A DNA stretch of 64,000 nucleotides from positions 15,213,309 through 15,277,308 of the forward strand of contig OX463786.1 of assembly GCA_949825025.1 (NCBI GenBank), read 5' to 3'. Below, in pieces: positions 54,833-62,063 of this stretch; position 1 is the first letter of the stretch; every line of letters begins with the position of its first letter. Position numbers and translations under genes: made by a program. The stretch comes from Siphlonurus alternatus. Taxonomy: Eukaryota > Arthropoda > Insecta > Ephemeroptera > Siphlonuridae. The notes below the pieces were generated by a model, which had not been told where the DNA came from, made no database searches, and saw nothing but the letters and a program-made list of their open reading frames with translations.

Positions 54833-56063
54833 ATATATTATATATATGGAGAGAGAGAATCTGCATACCTATATATGAGATGTGCGCTTTAGAAAATATC
54901 ATATTTTGAAATGTTGAAATGTTACCATTGCAGAAACTTTTGGCAACGTGTCCGTTTCTTATTACAGTCTGAGGCTATCTAAGCTAATATATATTATATG
55001 GCGTGACATTCCACATGCAGAGATACTATACACAATCAAGGTAGTTCCACCAATGATTGCTTACAGTAGCTGAAGACTTGGAAGAAAATAGGAAGGAGGG
55101 AGGGGAGAGGGAATAGGGGCCTCAATTAAAAAAAATCATTGCAGAAAGTTTTATTGTGTATACTAACAAAATTCTACTGGAGGTACTGCTTCTATGTTAT
55201 TATCTCAATTAATATTATTATTAAACTTAATAAGCTAGCTGTCATTGGGGTAGATAGGGAGAGCAGAAAAAATTTGTTTACACTCTGTCAATCTAATTAC
55301 AAGATCATTTAACAACTGATTCAAACCTTTCAATTATTGAAAATATTCTGTAAAATTAGATAAATTTTTTACAAGAAGTTCAGAAACCAAAATCCACCTA
55401 CGATAATAATATAGAATTAATTTAACTTGATTTAACCGGAAGTAGCCGGAAGTGTGAAATATGTGACTTTTCTGCTTGAAGTTCTGTTTTTAAATTTTAC
55501 AGAGGGTTTTGAAATAAAAATACTACCATATTTGTGATTTTTCAATATAAAATACAAACAGGAAGGCCAGAATCCTCTCATTTCCGGTGGGAATTTCAAA
55601 TTAAATAGACTACAGTTAAATTAATTTGATATTCCTTGCAGAAGTAGCTGGAAGTATAAGATTTCTGATCTTCTTATTCATATTTCAGCGTTGCAATTTC
55701 ACACAGAGGTCAGTACATTAACTTTCAACCACTATGTAAAGTTTCAAAACTTAATTATTAACAGAAGAGCTACAAACTTCACACTTCCGGAGGGAATTTC
55801 AAGTAAATTTGACTGTATATTAAAACTTACGAGTTGTTTGGCTCAATGAGAGGAATGGTTTCGTCCAAGCAATTGCTGACGACTCCAAGTCTCCACTTGA
55901 TATACAGTGAAAAGTCTCATCCTGTTTTAGAATCGTCAATTCAGCATCTAAAATACACAACATTATTATATATTCATGTTGTTATCATTATCTTAACTTT
56001 TTACTAACCTCCGTAACTGATAATCCCAAGTATGAAGATTGCTTGTAGTACTGCTGAGACCAT
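41508..56063 (-). CDS. Single-pass membrane receptor-like protein, MAM/FAMeT-EGF-FN3, no kinase
   Basis: Thirteen coding exons were read on the minus strand: 56063-56009, 55947-55831, 53653-53465, 51886-51621, 51213-51021, 50131-49965, 49030-48907, 47658-47539, 46877-46731, 46344-46207, 44504-44371, 43029-42813 and 41836-41508. They join in frame to 2196 nt (731 residues). Order: signal peptide, Ig-like start, MAM-like Cys motif, FAMeT-like region, MAM-like end, two EGF-like modules, FN3, transmembrane helix (641-662) and a 69-residue tail. The ectodomain recalls Tie-type receptors, but there is no kinase. The tail has YNDM (p85-SH2-type YxxM), YEQV and YENF (Grb2-type YxN), so it may signal through a partner kinase (inference). 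Function unknown. The frame-perfect model makes the structure reliable. Domain names for residues 20-370 are tentative. Confidence 0.85.
42024..42419. mobile_element. TTAA-flanked palindromic element in receptor intron 12
   Basis: Arms gattaacatgtaaacctta and taaggtttacatgttaatca, plus agaggcagatattagtgcct and its mirror. The right end is gcgttatctctaccTTAA, shared with the element at 60706-61079. The left end is slightly truncated. Confidence 0.85.
42452..42806. mobile_element. TTAA-flanked palindromic MITE, family A copy 4, abutting a splice donor
   Basis: Same element as 13206-13560. Its right TTAA (42803-42806) is only 6 nt into the intron that follows receptor exon 12 (GTATTG then TTAA). 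Confidence 0.95.
42813..43029 (-). CDS. Receptor exon 12: C-terminal FN3 half
   Basis: The acceptor is gttttattag and the donor is AGAG|GTATTG. It encodes ERHQTSWHTWEKI, then DDTTYLVRVVLLNNEGEG, the F/G strands of a fibronectin III domain. The exon is bracketed by transposons: family A copy 4 begins 6 nt into the downstream intron and an ETS-site element begins about 9 nt beyond the acceptor. Confidence 0.92.
43039..43259. mobile_element. ETS-site foldback element, copy 2, abutting a splice acceptor
   Basis: Arms tggaagtataagccggaagt and cacttccggctacttccgga, with outer cagt/actg ends. It begins about 9 bp from receptor exon 12, so it includes or touches the polypyrimidine tract. Confidence 0.85.
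43310..43530. repeat. Repeat with TGACGTCATA words, copy 3
   Basis: It contains aaacgctgtgacgtcatagt, catgtaaatat and a caagtttgaggttttt block shared with 25105-25420. It lies in intron 11. Confidence 0.6.
43645..44330. mobile_element. 690-bp long foldback element
   Basis: Outer ends aaagtagagtgagcgagt and gcaatcgctcactctacttt. The arms of ~300 bp include ccaaagttggtgtttcggag and its mirror, and taaaaccgcgttttactcca and its mirror. It carries an internal incidental open frame. A half copy opens the window (1-412). Confidence 0.93.
44371..44504 (-). CDS. Receptor exon 11: N-terminal FN3 half
   Basis: The acceptor is tttcatttctag and the donor is TATAAG|GTATGA. It encodes FPKVLQAPKLENAFSNSLEI and ends TFEIELQYK, typical FN3 A-C strands. 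It enters in phase 1 and leaves in phase 0. Confidence 0.9.
44638..44928. mobile_element. CRE-MITE family relative, diverged (copy 5)
   Basis: Shares attacagaaatgaatagaggg and its mirror, and the ttcaataattatttaaaaa arms. The core ggccacgccccctggaggcg lacks CRE sites. Terminal tggagta ends are not visible. Confidence 0.75.
45300..45496. mobile_element. Internally deleted family A element (copy 5)
   Basis: It starts TTAAGGGTAAGATAACGCC and ends with a degenerate gttatcttacc followed by ATTAA. The central half is missing (197 bp versus 355). Confidence 0.8.
45800..46123 (+). mobile_element. SINE with a 5S-rRNA-derived head
   Basis: tagatcaccgaaatcaagca followed by acgtcg, then ggttagtacttggatg (45824-45893) matches the internal promoter region of 5S rRNA (box A / intermediate element / box C). 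A non-5S body follows with gtcgtcctgactgaggtttt and gtgaatgctgggacg. The body is repeated in reverse at 51366-51483. A 5S-head plus shared tail is the SINE3 layout. Confidence 0.8.
46207..46344 (-). CDS. Receptor exon 10: EGF-like module 2
   Basis: The acceptor is gtgtttcctcag and the donor is AATT|GTGAGT. It encodes CKGKFGPGCQRNCSGNCKAG and CPLGCKDGWQSARCDN, the Cys/Gly spacing of EGF/laminin-like modules in Tie and MEGF proteins. The symmetric phase-1 exon is a classic shuffled module. Confidence 0.93.
46527..46603. repeat. (CT)n microsatellite
   Basis: Long CT array in receptor intron 10. Confidence 0.95.
46731..46877 (-). CDS. Receptor exon 9: EGF-like module 1
   Basis: The acceptor is gattttattacag and the donor is ACCG|GTATGT. 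It encodes CLDNKFGAQCNLTCG, then CNRNSCSCLAGYTAPNCTT, an EGF-like module with six or more cysteines. Symmetric phase 1-1. Confidence 0.92.
46942..47538. other. Receptor intron 8, AT-rich, short mirror near 46955
   Basis: A short palindrome attgagctctacacaaggcc / ttgtgtagagctcaat lies at 46938-46976. Otherwise no structure is seen. Confidence 0.5.
47539..47658 (-). CDS. Receptor exon 8: linker
   Basis: The acceptor is ctctctttgcag and the donor is TTCA|GTAAGT. It encodes VHFSTVQSKKQGDISECELL and a Ser/Thr-rich segment ending SAPIF. Symmetric phase 1-1, no domain recognised. Confidence 0.8.
47738..48090. mobile_element. Diverged TTAA-flanked element related to family A (copy 6)
   Basis: TTAAGGTAACACGCCCAATG at the left; the right end cgtgctaccttttccTTAA mirrors it. 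The inner tatcagtagttt / actgatagggg words and the gtagaggagaacattt block match family A. Confidence 0.8.
48907..49030 (-). CDS. Receptor exon 7: end of MAM-like domain
   Basis: The acceptor is acttttcag and the donor is AACG|GTGAGC. It encodes GWQVSRLQTTL ... FLIGDIRVCDEN. The W-x-V ... IGDIRVC pattern resembles the last strands of MAM domains. Confidence 0.85.
49275..49346. repeat. (GA)n microsatellite with a mirror-flank element
   Basis: About 35 GA units followed by poly-G. Just upstream, gctcataattgcgctcacct (49203) mirrors aggtgagcgcaattatgaga (49161), a small foldback. Confidence 0.9.
49594..49860. mobile_element. Decayed CRE-MITE family relative (copy 7)
   Basis: ccagaaatagatagaga at the left and ccctctatttatttttac at the right are the family inner ends. 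The remainder has decayed beyond alignment by eye. Confidence 0.5.
49965..50131 (-). CDS. Receptor exon 6: MAM-like strands
   Basis: The acceptor is atatttgcag and the donor is CTGAAG|GTGAGG. It encodes CVSLIYHSTAGQGQLRVLKD GKV as a beta-rich stretch, consistent with the MAM core. Phase 1 in, 0 out. Confidence 0.85.
50499..50571. repeat. (AT)n microsatellite inside a palindrome
   Basis: The AT array is flanked by tatagtcgtacatattttat and its mirror ataaaatatgtacgactata. The whole region 50480-50590 is therefore one perfect palindrome and could extrude as a cruciform. Confidence 0.93.
51021..51213 (-). CDS. Receptor exon 5: FAMeT-like C-terminal half
   Basis: The acceptor is ttgtttag and the donor is TCGT|GTAAGT. 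It encodes WVHLTFLLLNGPDYMNII, then IDWKDAAPYSIKYVSYRT and GYWRAHS. The W-x-D ... Y-V-S-x-R-T ... G-x-W pattern resembles farnesoic-acid O-methyltransferase-type (FAMeT) lectin-like domains. Tentative. Confidence 0.85.
51366..51483 (-). mobile_element. 5S-SINE tail fragment (inverted copy)
   Basis: The reverse complement contains gttcgtcctgactgaggttt and taaatgctgggacac, matching the body of 45800-46123. The 5S head is absent, as in 5'-truncated SINE copies. Confidence 0.75.
51529..51594. repeat. (AT)n microsatellite
   Basis: Nearly pure AT run beside receptor exon 4. Confidence 0.93.
51621..51886 (-). CDS. Receptor exon 4: FAMeT-like N-terminal half
   Basis: The acceptor is aaatgttatag and the donor is TCTAGT|GTAAGT. 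It encodes FLHKITISNDSHTSMIHLSV and AYWISIQDNKQKLWKCPNGM, a carbohydrate-binding-like beta sandwich. An (AT)n run begins 25 bp past the donor. Confidence 0.88.
52080..52229. mobile_element. ETS-site foldback element, copy 3 (partial)
   Basis: The right arm is intact (aatttcacactttcggctac, ttccgaagggaata). The left arm is missing. Confidence 0.7.
52450..52799. mobile_element. Foldback element H copy 1
   Basis: Ends aatagaggtttcaagtgagt and cagctgacttgaagcctcta. It is the inverted relative of 62064-62355 (shared gcgcaactgtt, cttgcacttgaaaa, tccgtaaaggaatttt, gtttggtatagcgggtggga). Confidence 0.85.
52990..53272. mobile_element. Foldback element of the gcttcaagt family, uninterrupted
   Basis: aatagaagcttcaagtcagc at the left and acttgaagcctctattag at the right. 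This is the intact reference for the interrupted copy at 10474-13650. TTAA is present once at 53189-53195. Confidence 0.85.
53465..53653 (-). CDS. Receptor exon 3: Cys motif module
   Basis: The acceptor is gttttattgttttag and the donor is GGAAA|GTGAGT. It encodes PSWLINEPDGT, then LNCDLSDDKLCPGWYDPD (like the C-x-x-x-x-x-x-L-C-x-W start of MAM domains) and ends YRWE. Symmetric phase 1-1. Confidence 0.88.
53757..53796. repeat. (CT)n microsatellite
   Basis: About 20 CT units in receptor intron 2. Confidence 0.95.
53963..54110. mobile_element. Tourist-like MITE with CRE word
   Basis: Starts GGCCTGTTTGTAAGCCCTGC, mirrored as gcagggtttaagaacaggcc. Flanks are ATA/TTA. The core holds gatgacgtcac. 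It is related at its ends to 35266-35386 and 62626-62743. Confidence 0.85.
54757..54855. repeat. (GA)n microsatellite
   Basis: About 36 GA units followed by AT steps and a second short GA run. Confidence 0.95.
54860..55427. other. Receptor intron 2 remainder
   Basis: AT-rich with a short G-rich patch (55090-55115). No exon or repeat end seen. Confidence 0.5.
55428..55612. mobile_element. ETS-site foldback element, copy 4
   Basis: Left arm ccggaagtagccggaagtgt (two ETS cores in tandem), right arm ctcatttccggtgggaattt. It is directly followed by copy 5. Confidence 0.8.
55613..55817. mobile_element. ETS-site foldback element, copy 5, beside exon 2
   Basis: Starts agttaaattaatttgatatt and ends ttcaagtaaatttgactgta. 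The right arm holds cacttccggaggg. It ends 12 bp from the exon 2 donor. Confidence 0.8.
55831..55947 (-). CDS. Receptor exon 2: Ig-like start of the ectodomain
   Basis: The acceptor is ttgtgtattttag and the donor is ACTC|GTAAGT. It encodes AELTILKQDETFHCISSGDL and AIAWTKPF. The C-x12-W spacing is Ig-like, but the second Ig cysteine is not obvious. An ETS-site element ends 12 bp past the donor. Confidence 0.85.
56009..56063 (-). CDS. Receptor exon 1 coding part: signal peptide
   Basis: The ATG at 56063-56061 (context cacaATGg) encodes MVSAVLQAIFILGIISYG, a plain signal peptide, before the donor GAG|GTTAGT. An acceptor-like ttatttacaag ends at 56078, so the exon probably has 14 nt of 5' UTR. 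Confidence 0.82.
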
Positions 56064-56231
56064 TGTGAAACTGATGTCTTGTAAATAATAAACATGTGTT
56101 ATTGTAGTAGTAAAAAAGTATGAATCATTTCTAACACATTAAAAAAAAATGTAGTAACAAAGTCCTCCACAGTGGCGTAAGTGCTTGGGTCATTTAAATA
56201 AAAAAAAGCACTTGTTGCGCCATCACCGGAG

Positions 56232-56553
56232 GAATAGAGTATTGTCCTCAATTTTTTTTATTGCAGAAATGGAAAGAGGGTGCAAAGTTATGCTACCCTG
56301 ATTTTTTTCAGATTTTTTAGAGCCCGGGAACTATTTTTAAAAAATTATTGAAAGTCCTTTTCGTGACGTCACGAGACGCCGCTCCTTAAGAAAAAGATAG
56401 GACGTAACGCCTCATGACGTCACAAAAAGGACTTTCAATAATTTTTTAAAAATAGTTCCAGGTCTCAAAAAAATCTGAAAAAAATCAGGGTAGCATAACT
56501 TTGCACCCTCTATCCATTTCTGCAATAAAAAAAATTGAGGACGATACTCCATT
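56232..56553. mobile_element. CRE-MITE family copy 6
   Basis: Ends aatagagtattgtcctcaat and mirror. The arms carry gtgacgtcac and atgacgtcac. It lies in the putative 5' UTR intron of the receptor gene. Confidence 0.95.
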
Positions 56554-57657
56554 GAGTACTGTTTATTTTACATCATTATAATTTCTAACTTGCGACTTCA
56601 TTGAGACTTTTTTACTTAAATTTAAAATTAATTAATTTTGCAAAATAATAATGAAATAAACTTGTGTGCACTGATAATTATATCCTCATAGAAAAATATT
56701 TTCGTGCGATACTTCTGCTGCTACAAATACAAATAAACCAACACGAATTAAATTTTAATAAAAAAAGCTGTACTTAATAGTTGCATTATTTTAATACTTT
56801 AAATAACATAAAGTGTTAACTATAATAGCACTGTTACTTGTAATAATAAAAGTTGTACTCCCTTTATTATAAAATCATTACAATGTATATAACTGTAGTC
56901 AATCATAATTATTTATTTCATCAATATTGGTATCAACATTAAAAGGTATAAATTCTTGAATTTGAATGTAAATGGTTCTTTTAATTTCTGTATGAATAAT
57001 TAATTTAATAATTTAAATCATATTAGGGGAGTTCCATTGATTTATTTTATAGCTAAATGTATATAAATATAATTATGAATTAAAATTTATACTTGTTTCT
57101 CTAATATTATAACATATAAGAAGGATATATACCTTTTAATATTGATACCAATAATGATGAAATAAATAATAAGTGATTGACTATAAAGGTTACACACATT
57201 TTCATGATTTTATAATAAAGGGCCGGAATACAATTTTTATTATTACAAGTAATAGCAATGTTATGGTTAACACTATACGTTACTTTAAGTGTATTAAAAG
57301 AATACAGGCTAATCGTCTATATTATATAGGATTGGATGCCATTAATTTTTTTGATTCTTCAAAATATTTCCCATAATTTAGCAGAAAAATAGCAATCAAT
57401 TTGATGTAAATAAGGGAGTTTTTAGGGAGTTTTATCCAATTTTATTTTGATACAAAAAGACTTTTATACTATTAAACAAAACTAACAGTTCTTGGCTTTT
57501 AGTAGAGCCTTTATTTCATTCGACATGCTACATATTTTGTAAAATCTAGAATTTGAAACCAAAATTAACAAAAATTCGAAGACTATTTCAACTTTAAAAT
57601 ACTCCAGCATTACAAGTATGCATATACTTAACAAAATTACATTTAAAATACACTTAC
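56554..57657. other. Putative 5' UTR intron of the receptor gene
   Basis: AT-rich with a weak mirror between about 56820-56950 and 57120-57275 (taatagcactgtta / tagcaatgttatgg, ttgtactccctttattataa / ttttataataaagggc), perhaps another old foldback. No coding exon. Confidence 0.45.
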
Positions 57658-57704
57658 CAATAATGTTAGATATAACTTAACATCCACACAATAACACTAA
57701 CACT
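57658..57704 (-). other. Putative non-coding first exon of the receptor gene
   Basis: Plus-strand cacttacc at 57651-57658 reads ATTG|GTAAGTG on the minus strand, a strong donor. It lies 1.58 kb upstream of the acceptor at 56078. The start is guessed from the TATA box at 57727-57732. Confidence 0.45.
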
Positions 57705-57726
57705 GTTAAAAACTATAGGGAGTGTC

Positions 57727-57732
57727 TTTATA
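57727..57732 (-). promoter_or_regulatory. Candidate TATA box of the receptor gene
   Basis: TATAAA on the minus strand is 28 nt upstream of an ACAGTG start-like site at 57704, and 75 nt upstream of the donor of the putative first exon. Spacing is right for a core promoter. TATA-like words are common in such AT-rich DNA. Confidence 0.4.
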
Positions 57733-57978
57733 AATATTAAACTTCCTTCTTATAATTAAAACGACAGAGAGATTAAAGTTTAGTAGTGGTAAACCGCATC
57801 GTGATCTCAATGTTTGTTTTAAGCGATAAAAAATAATTGCTTATAAGATAACGTTCTAGAATAAAGTTTTTCTTATGCAAACTTAGCTTCTTGTATTTTA
57901 TAATTTGATAACATATTATACAGAGTAAAGTACAAAAACTTGAATCTTGTACAAATATTTACTAAATTTATCAATTAA

Positions 57979-58641
57979 GGCGGATTCAGATGCCGACAAC
58001 GGCGATGCGACGCGATTTTGTCACACAAGCTGTGAAATCCTATTTATTTATTTATTTCACCCAAAGTACAAATACAAAATATATTACAAAAATTAGGGTG
58101 CGGATTGCAACAAAGCACCGATGGCACTATTTCACTAAAAAGTGGTTACAATCCTTTATATAACTACTGAAAAAAACAATCATTAGCTGTAAGCTTGTGT
58201 CAAAATAAATGTGTAATCATAAACTATTTTTACAAATATAGTGTTTCTTTAAAACACTAGGAAACTGTGTTTCAGAACTTTTCTTGATAGGACCCGGAAG
58301 CCGATTCCACTCATCCACGGATCTTTTATTACAAAGCCATTTTTGTAACGATCAATTCGAGCCTTTGGTGGAATGAGCCGAACTGCCCCGTCTTGCCCTC
58401 TAATGGGACGTCCATTGACTACAGAATTAGCGAAGTTTAAATCAATTTGGCCAGTTTGACACTTATGAAAGAATTTAAGGTCTATGCGGCGAGCGAATTC
58501 GCCAGGCTGCGGCAGCGAAATCGCGTTAATTGCGATGCTCTTTTTTTTAATCGCCAAAAAATATGGCCGCCAATGGATGTTACAGCAAGTGCGCATTATT
58601 CGCGTCACGTTGCTTGGTGAAAATCGCTATGTGAATCCGCC
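57979..58641. mobile_element. Inverted-repeat element (GGCGGATTCA ends) invaded by a LINE
   Basis: ggcggattcagatgccgac at the left and gtgaatccgcc at the right are inverted ends. GC-rich subterminal words (cgatgcgac, gcgaaatcgcg, aaaatcgct) recur. The middle is occupied by a LINE 3' end on the minus strand. Confidence 0.65.
58200..58490 (-). pseudogene. Decayed non-LTR retrotransposon 3' end
   Basis: On the minus strand one frame reads FFHKCQTGQIDLNFANS ... NGRPIRG. After a frame change near 58335 a second frame reads RSVDEWNRLPGPIKKSSE. The R-x-V-x-x-W-N-x-L-P motif is the hallmark of the reverse-transcriptase ORF C-terminus in CR1/Jockey-type LINEs. It is broken by the frameshift and lacks everything upstream. 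Confidence 0.75.
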
Positions 58642-58974
58642 CAATTTCTTAGTTTCTTAATAGTAAATCCTTCACAAGAGTACACCTCGGGACAGCACTT
58701 TTTTTTTATAATTTTTATTCATAAAAGACAAGATTATGTACACTTTACATAAATTTACACCAAATATTTAAAAAAAAATCTCTCTTTTTTTTTTTTTTCT
58801 TAATACAGAATTGTTTAACCCTAAAATTCGAAGTAAAAAACTAATGTTTTTTCTGCCTCATTTGCAATGTAGCTAAAAGAGACAACAACATTTTTAGTTG
58901 AAATTTTTGGAAAGATAAAAAGAACCTATATAGCCATCTCAAAAACTCACGCACCGTTTCTATAAAGTCCTAGC

Positions 58975-60412
58975 TGTTGTTTTCGTTCCCTATTAACAGG
59001 TGATCTTCCCTATTAGCGGGGGAGACCTTTGGGTTCTTATGGTCGCCTGATACTGAATTCCCCTCACTTATAGGGAAGTTCACCTAGCTGCTAATAGGGA
59101 AGTAAACGAAGCTCACCTGCTAATAGGGAAGTAAACGAGAGGCGAACTTTCAAAGCTTTGTATTAGGAGAACATGCAACTTTAGGAGGTATCCCCCGCTA
59201 ATAGGGAAGCTCAGCCACAAATTGGGAACCCCCTAGCTATTTGTTTGCATTCCCTATTAGAAGATGATCTACCCTATTAGCGGGGGAGACCTGTTGGGTT
59301 CTTATGGTCGCCTGATACTGAATTCCCCTCACTTATAGGGGAGTTCACCTGCTAATAGGGAAGGAAACGAGAGGCGAATTTTCAAAGCTTTGTGTTAGGA
59401 GAACATGCAACTCTAGGAGGTATCCCCCGCTAATAGGGAAGCTTACCCACAAATTGGGAACCCCCTAGCTATTTGTTTTCGTTCCCTATTAGTAGGTGAT
59501 CTTCCCTATTAGCGGGGGAGACCTCTTGGGTTCTTTTGGTCGCCTGATCGCCTGATACAGAATTCCCCTCACTTATGGGGAAGTTCACCTGCTAATAATA
59601 TAGGGAAGGAAACGAGAGGCGAATTTTCAAAGCTTTGTATTGGGAGAACATGCAACTCTAGGAGGTATCCCCCGCTAATAGGGAAGCTTACCCACAAATT
59701 GGGAACCCCCTAGCTATTTGTTTTCGTTCCCTATTAGTAGGTGATCTTCCCTATTAGCGGGGGAGACCTCTTGGGTTCTTTTGGTCGCCGGATACTGAAT
59801 TCCCCTCACTTATAGGGAAGTTCACCTGCTAATAGGGAAGGAAACGAGAGGCGAATTTTCAAAGCTTTGTATTGGGAGAACATGCAACTCTAGGAGGTAT
59901 CCCCCGCTAATAGGGAAGCTTACCCACAAATTGGGAACCTCCTAGCTATTTGTTTTTGTTCCCTATTAGTAGGTGATCTTCCCTATTAGCGGGGGAGACC
60001 TCTTGGGTTCTTTTGGTCGCCGGATACTGAATTCCCCTCACTTATAGGGAAGTTCACCTGCTAATAGGGAAGGAAACGACAGGCGAATTTTCAAAGCTTT
60101 GTATTGGGAGAACATGCAACTCTAGGAGGTATCCCCCGCTAATAGGGAAGCTTACCCACAAATTGGGAACCCCCTAGCTATTTGTTTTTGTTCCCTATTA
60201 GTAGGTGATCTTCCCTATTAGCGGGGGAGACCTCTTGGGTTCTTGTGGTCGCCTGATACTGAATTTCCCTCACTTATAGGGAGGTCACCTGCTAATAGGG
60301 AAGGAAACGAGAGGCGAATTTTCAAAACTTTATATTAGGAGAACATACAACTCTAGGAGGTATCCCCCGCTAATAGGGAAGCTCACCCACTAATTGAGAG
60401 CCCCTAACTACT
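58975..60412. repeat. Satellite array, ~240-bp unit, with internal inverted TTCCCTATTAG words
   Basis: About six tandem units start at roughly 58980, 59235, 59475, 59717, 59950 and 60185. Each has ccctattagtaggtgatctt, gcgggggagacctcttgggt, gatactgaattcccctcact, gggagaacatgcaactctag and gctaatagggaagctt. The 11-mer TTCCCTATTAG occurs in both orientations, four to six times per unit. The first unit is irregular, with a local duplication. No open frame persists through the array. Confidence 0.95.
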
Positions 60413-60705
60413 GACTATGTAGAATACATATACAGACTACAGAATTTTCAGGATAAATAAATACTAGTAAACCATTTGTGTTACATAAATTTATTTCAAA
60501 GCTATATCCATCTTTACACTCTTTACAGTACATAAAAATGTACAATACATTCTCAACATTCGCATTGTTATATAGTCTTCATATTGTTGAGCTGAAAAAG
60601 GCACAAATGAGAAGCTTTATTAAAAAATATGCTGCAAGGAAATACTTTTAATACAAAAATTTTAGTTAGAAATACATCGCAAATCTGCGTTGACTTCGTG
60701 GAACT
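60413..60705. other. AT-rich spacer after the satellite
   Basis: Nothing recognisable. Confidence 0.5.
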
Positions 60706-61079
60706 TTAAGGTAGAGATAATACAGATCAGCTGGCCCAATGCTAAAAAAAATCCCATTCATAAAAATGATGAAAAAAATTTAAAGTGTTCTCCTCTACAT
60801 CCCCTATCAGTAGGTAAAATATCAGGTATACAAAAACGAGCTAGTTTTCGAGTTATTAATTTTTAAAGTTGACCAATTTAACATGGAAGTTCCATTTCTC
60901 CATGTTAAATTAGTCAACTTCAAAAATTAATAACTCGAAAACTAGCTCGTTTTTGTATACCTGATATTTTACCTACTGATGGGGGATGTAGAGGAGAACA
61001 TTTTAAAAAATTTTCATAATTTTTATGAATGGGATTTTTTTAGCATTGGGCCAGCTGATCCGTGTTATCTCTACCTTAA
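60706..61079. mobile_element. TTAA-flanked palindromic element, family A subtype
   Basis: TTAAGGTAGAGATAATACAG and mirror ctgatccgtgttatctctac + CTTAA. The inner arms (gttctcctctac, tatcaggtatacaaaaacga) match family A but use a different terminal sequence. The right end matches the element at 42024-42419. Confidence 0.93.
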
Positions 61080-62063
61080 ATACATGAAATTCATCATGAA
61101 AATAATGTCTTCTTTGACATTTTTATTACTATTATTATTGAATTTTATTTATTGAAATTATTTTGTAATCTTCACATATTACAATATTATTACAGTATGA
61201 AATTGGACGTTTGCTGTATTTTTGTCTTCAATAATTATTACATACATTGATTTTTATAAATAAATAAATTCATATAGTATATTATTTAGTTTTATTTTTC
61301 TTACAATTTGTATTGAAAAAAATTAAATGAATTAAATTCTAATAATTAAATACAATGTAAGCATAACGTGAGAATTAGAAACATGAAGTGGAACCAGAAT
61401 ATCTCGACGCGGGATACAATATAAGGAATTATTACACTTTCATACAATGTATTTTCAAAATGATATAATACATTAAGCATACTATTTTGAGCAGATTTTA
61501 TATGGCTCTAGTGGCTCTACATAATTATTAATTCTCATTTTTTTTTTTATTTCTTTTCCAAATACAGCTTATTAATAATAAAGTGGAAGGCATGCCAAAG
61601 CAAATGCAAGACGAAATTATTCAGCCATATTAAATTTTGCTAAGTGTATTAATTGTACAGTTATTAATTTGTCTTTCTATTGCATATTAATAAAATAATT
61701 AACTTAAATATAACTTTATTATATACTTGAAAAATCAATAACATAATAATTATAGACGGATTAGATTTTAAACAGAAATAGCTTTTGGATATTACAAATA
61801 CACAAAATTGGTAATTATTATCATATAAATTATATTTAATTGTTAATTATAAATAAAATGTCTACTACTCATCGTGTTTATTTTATAAATAAATACGGCG
61901 GGGAAAATAAAAAGGAAATCTAGTATAATCTATATAGGAACAGGAAGCAAGCAATTATTGAATAAAACTATTACTAAACAGTATACATAATCAATTCATC
62001 AGACAGGTGACATGGATTTAGAAATATTAATGTTCTGAATTCAATTTATAAAATGAGACCACA
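61080..62063. other. AT-rich intergenic DNA, nothing recognisable
   Basis: No exon, repeat end or RNA gene could be identified. Confidence 0.5.

Noticed and set aside
58975..60412. CRISPR-like or protein-coding repeat
   Set aside because: Eukaryotic context, long tandem units with no unique spacers and no continuous reading frame.
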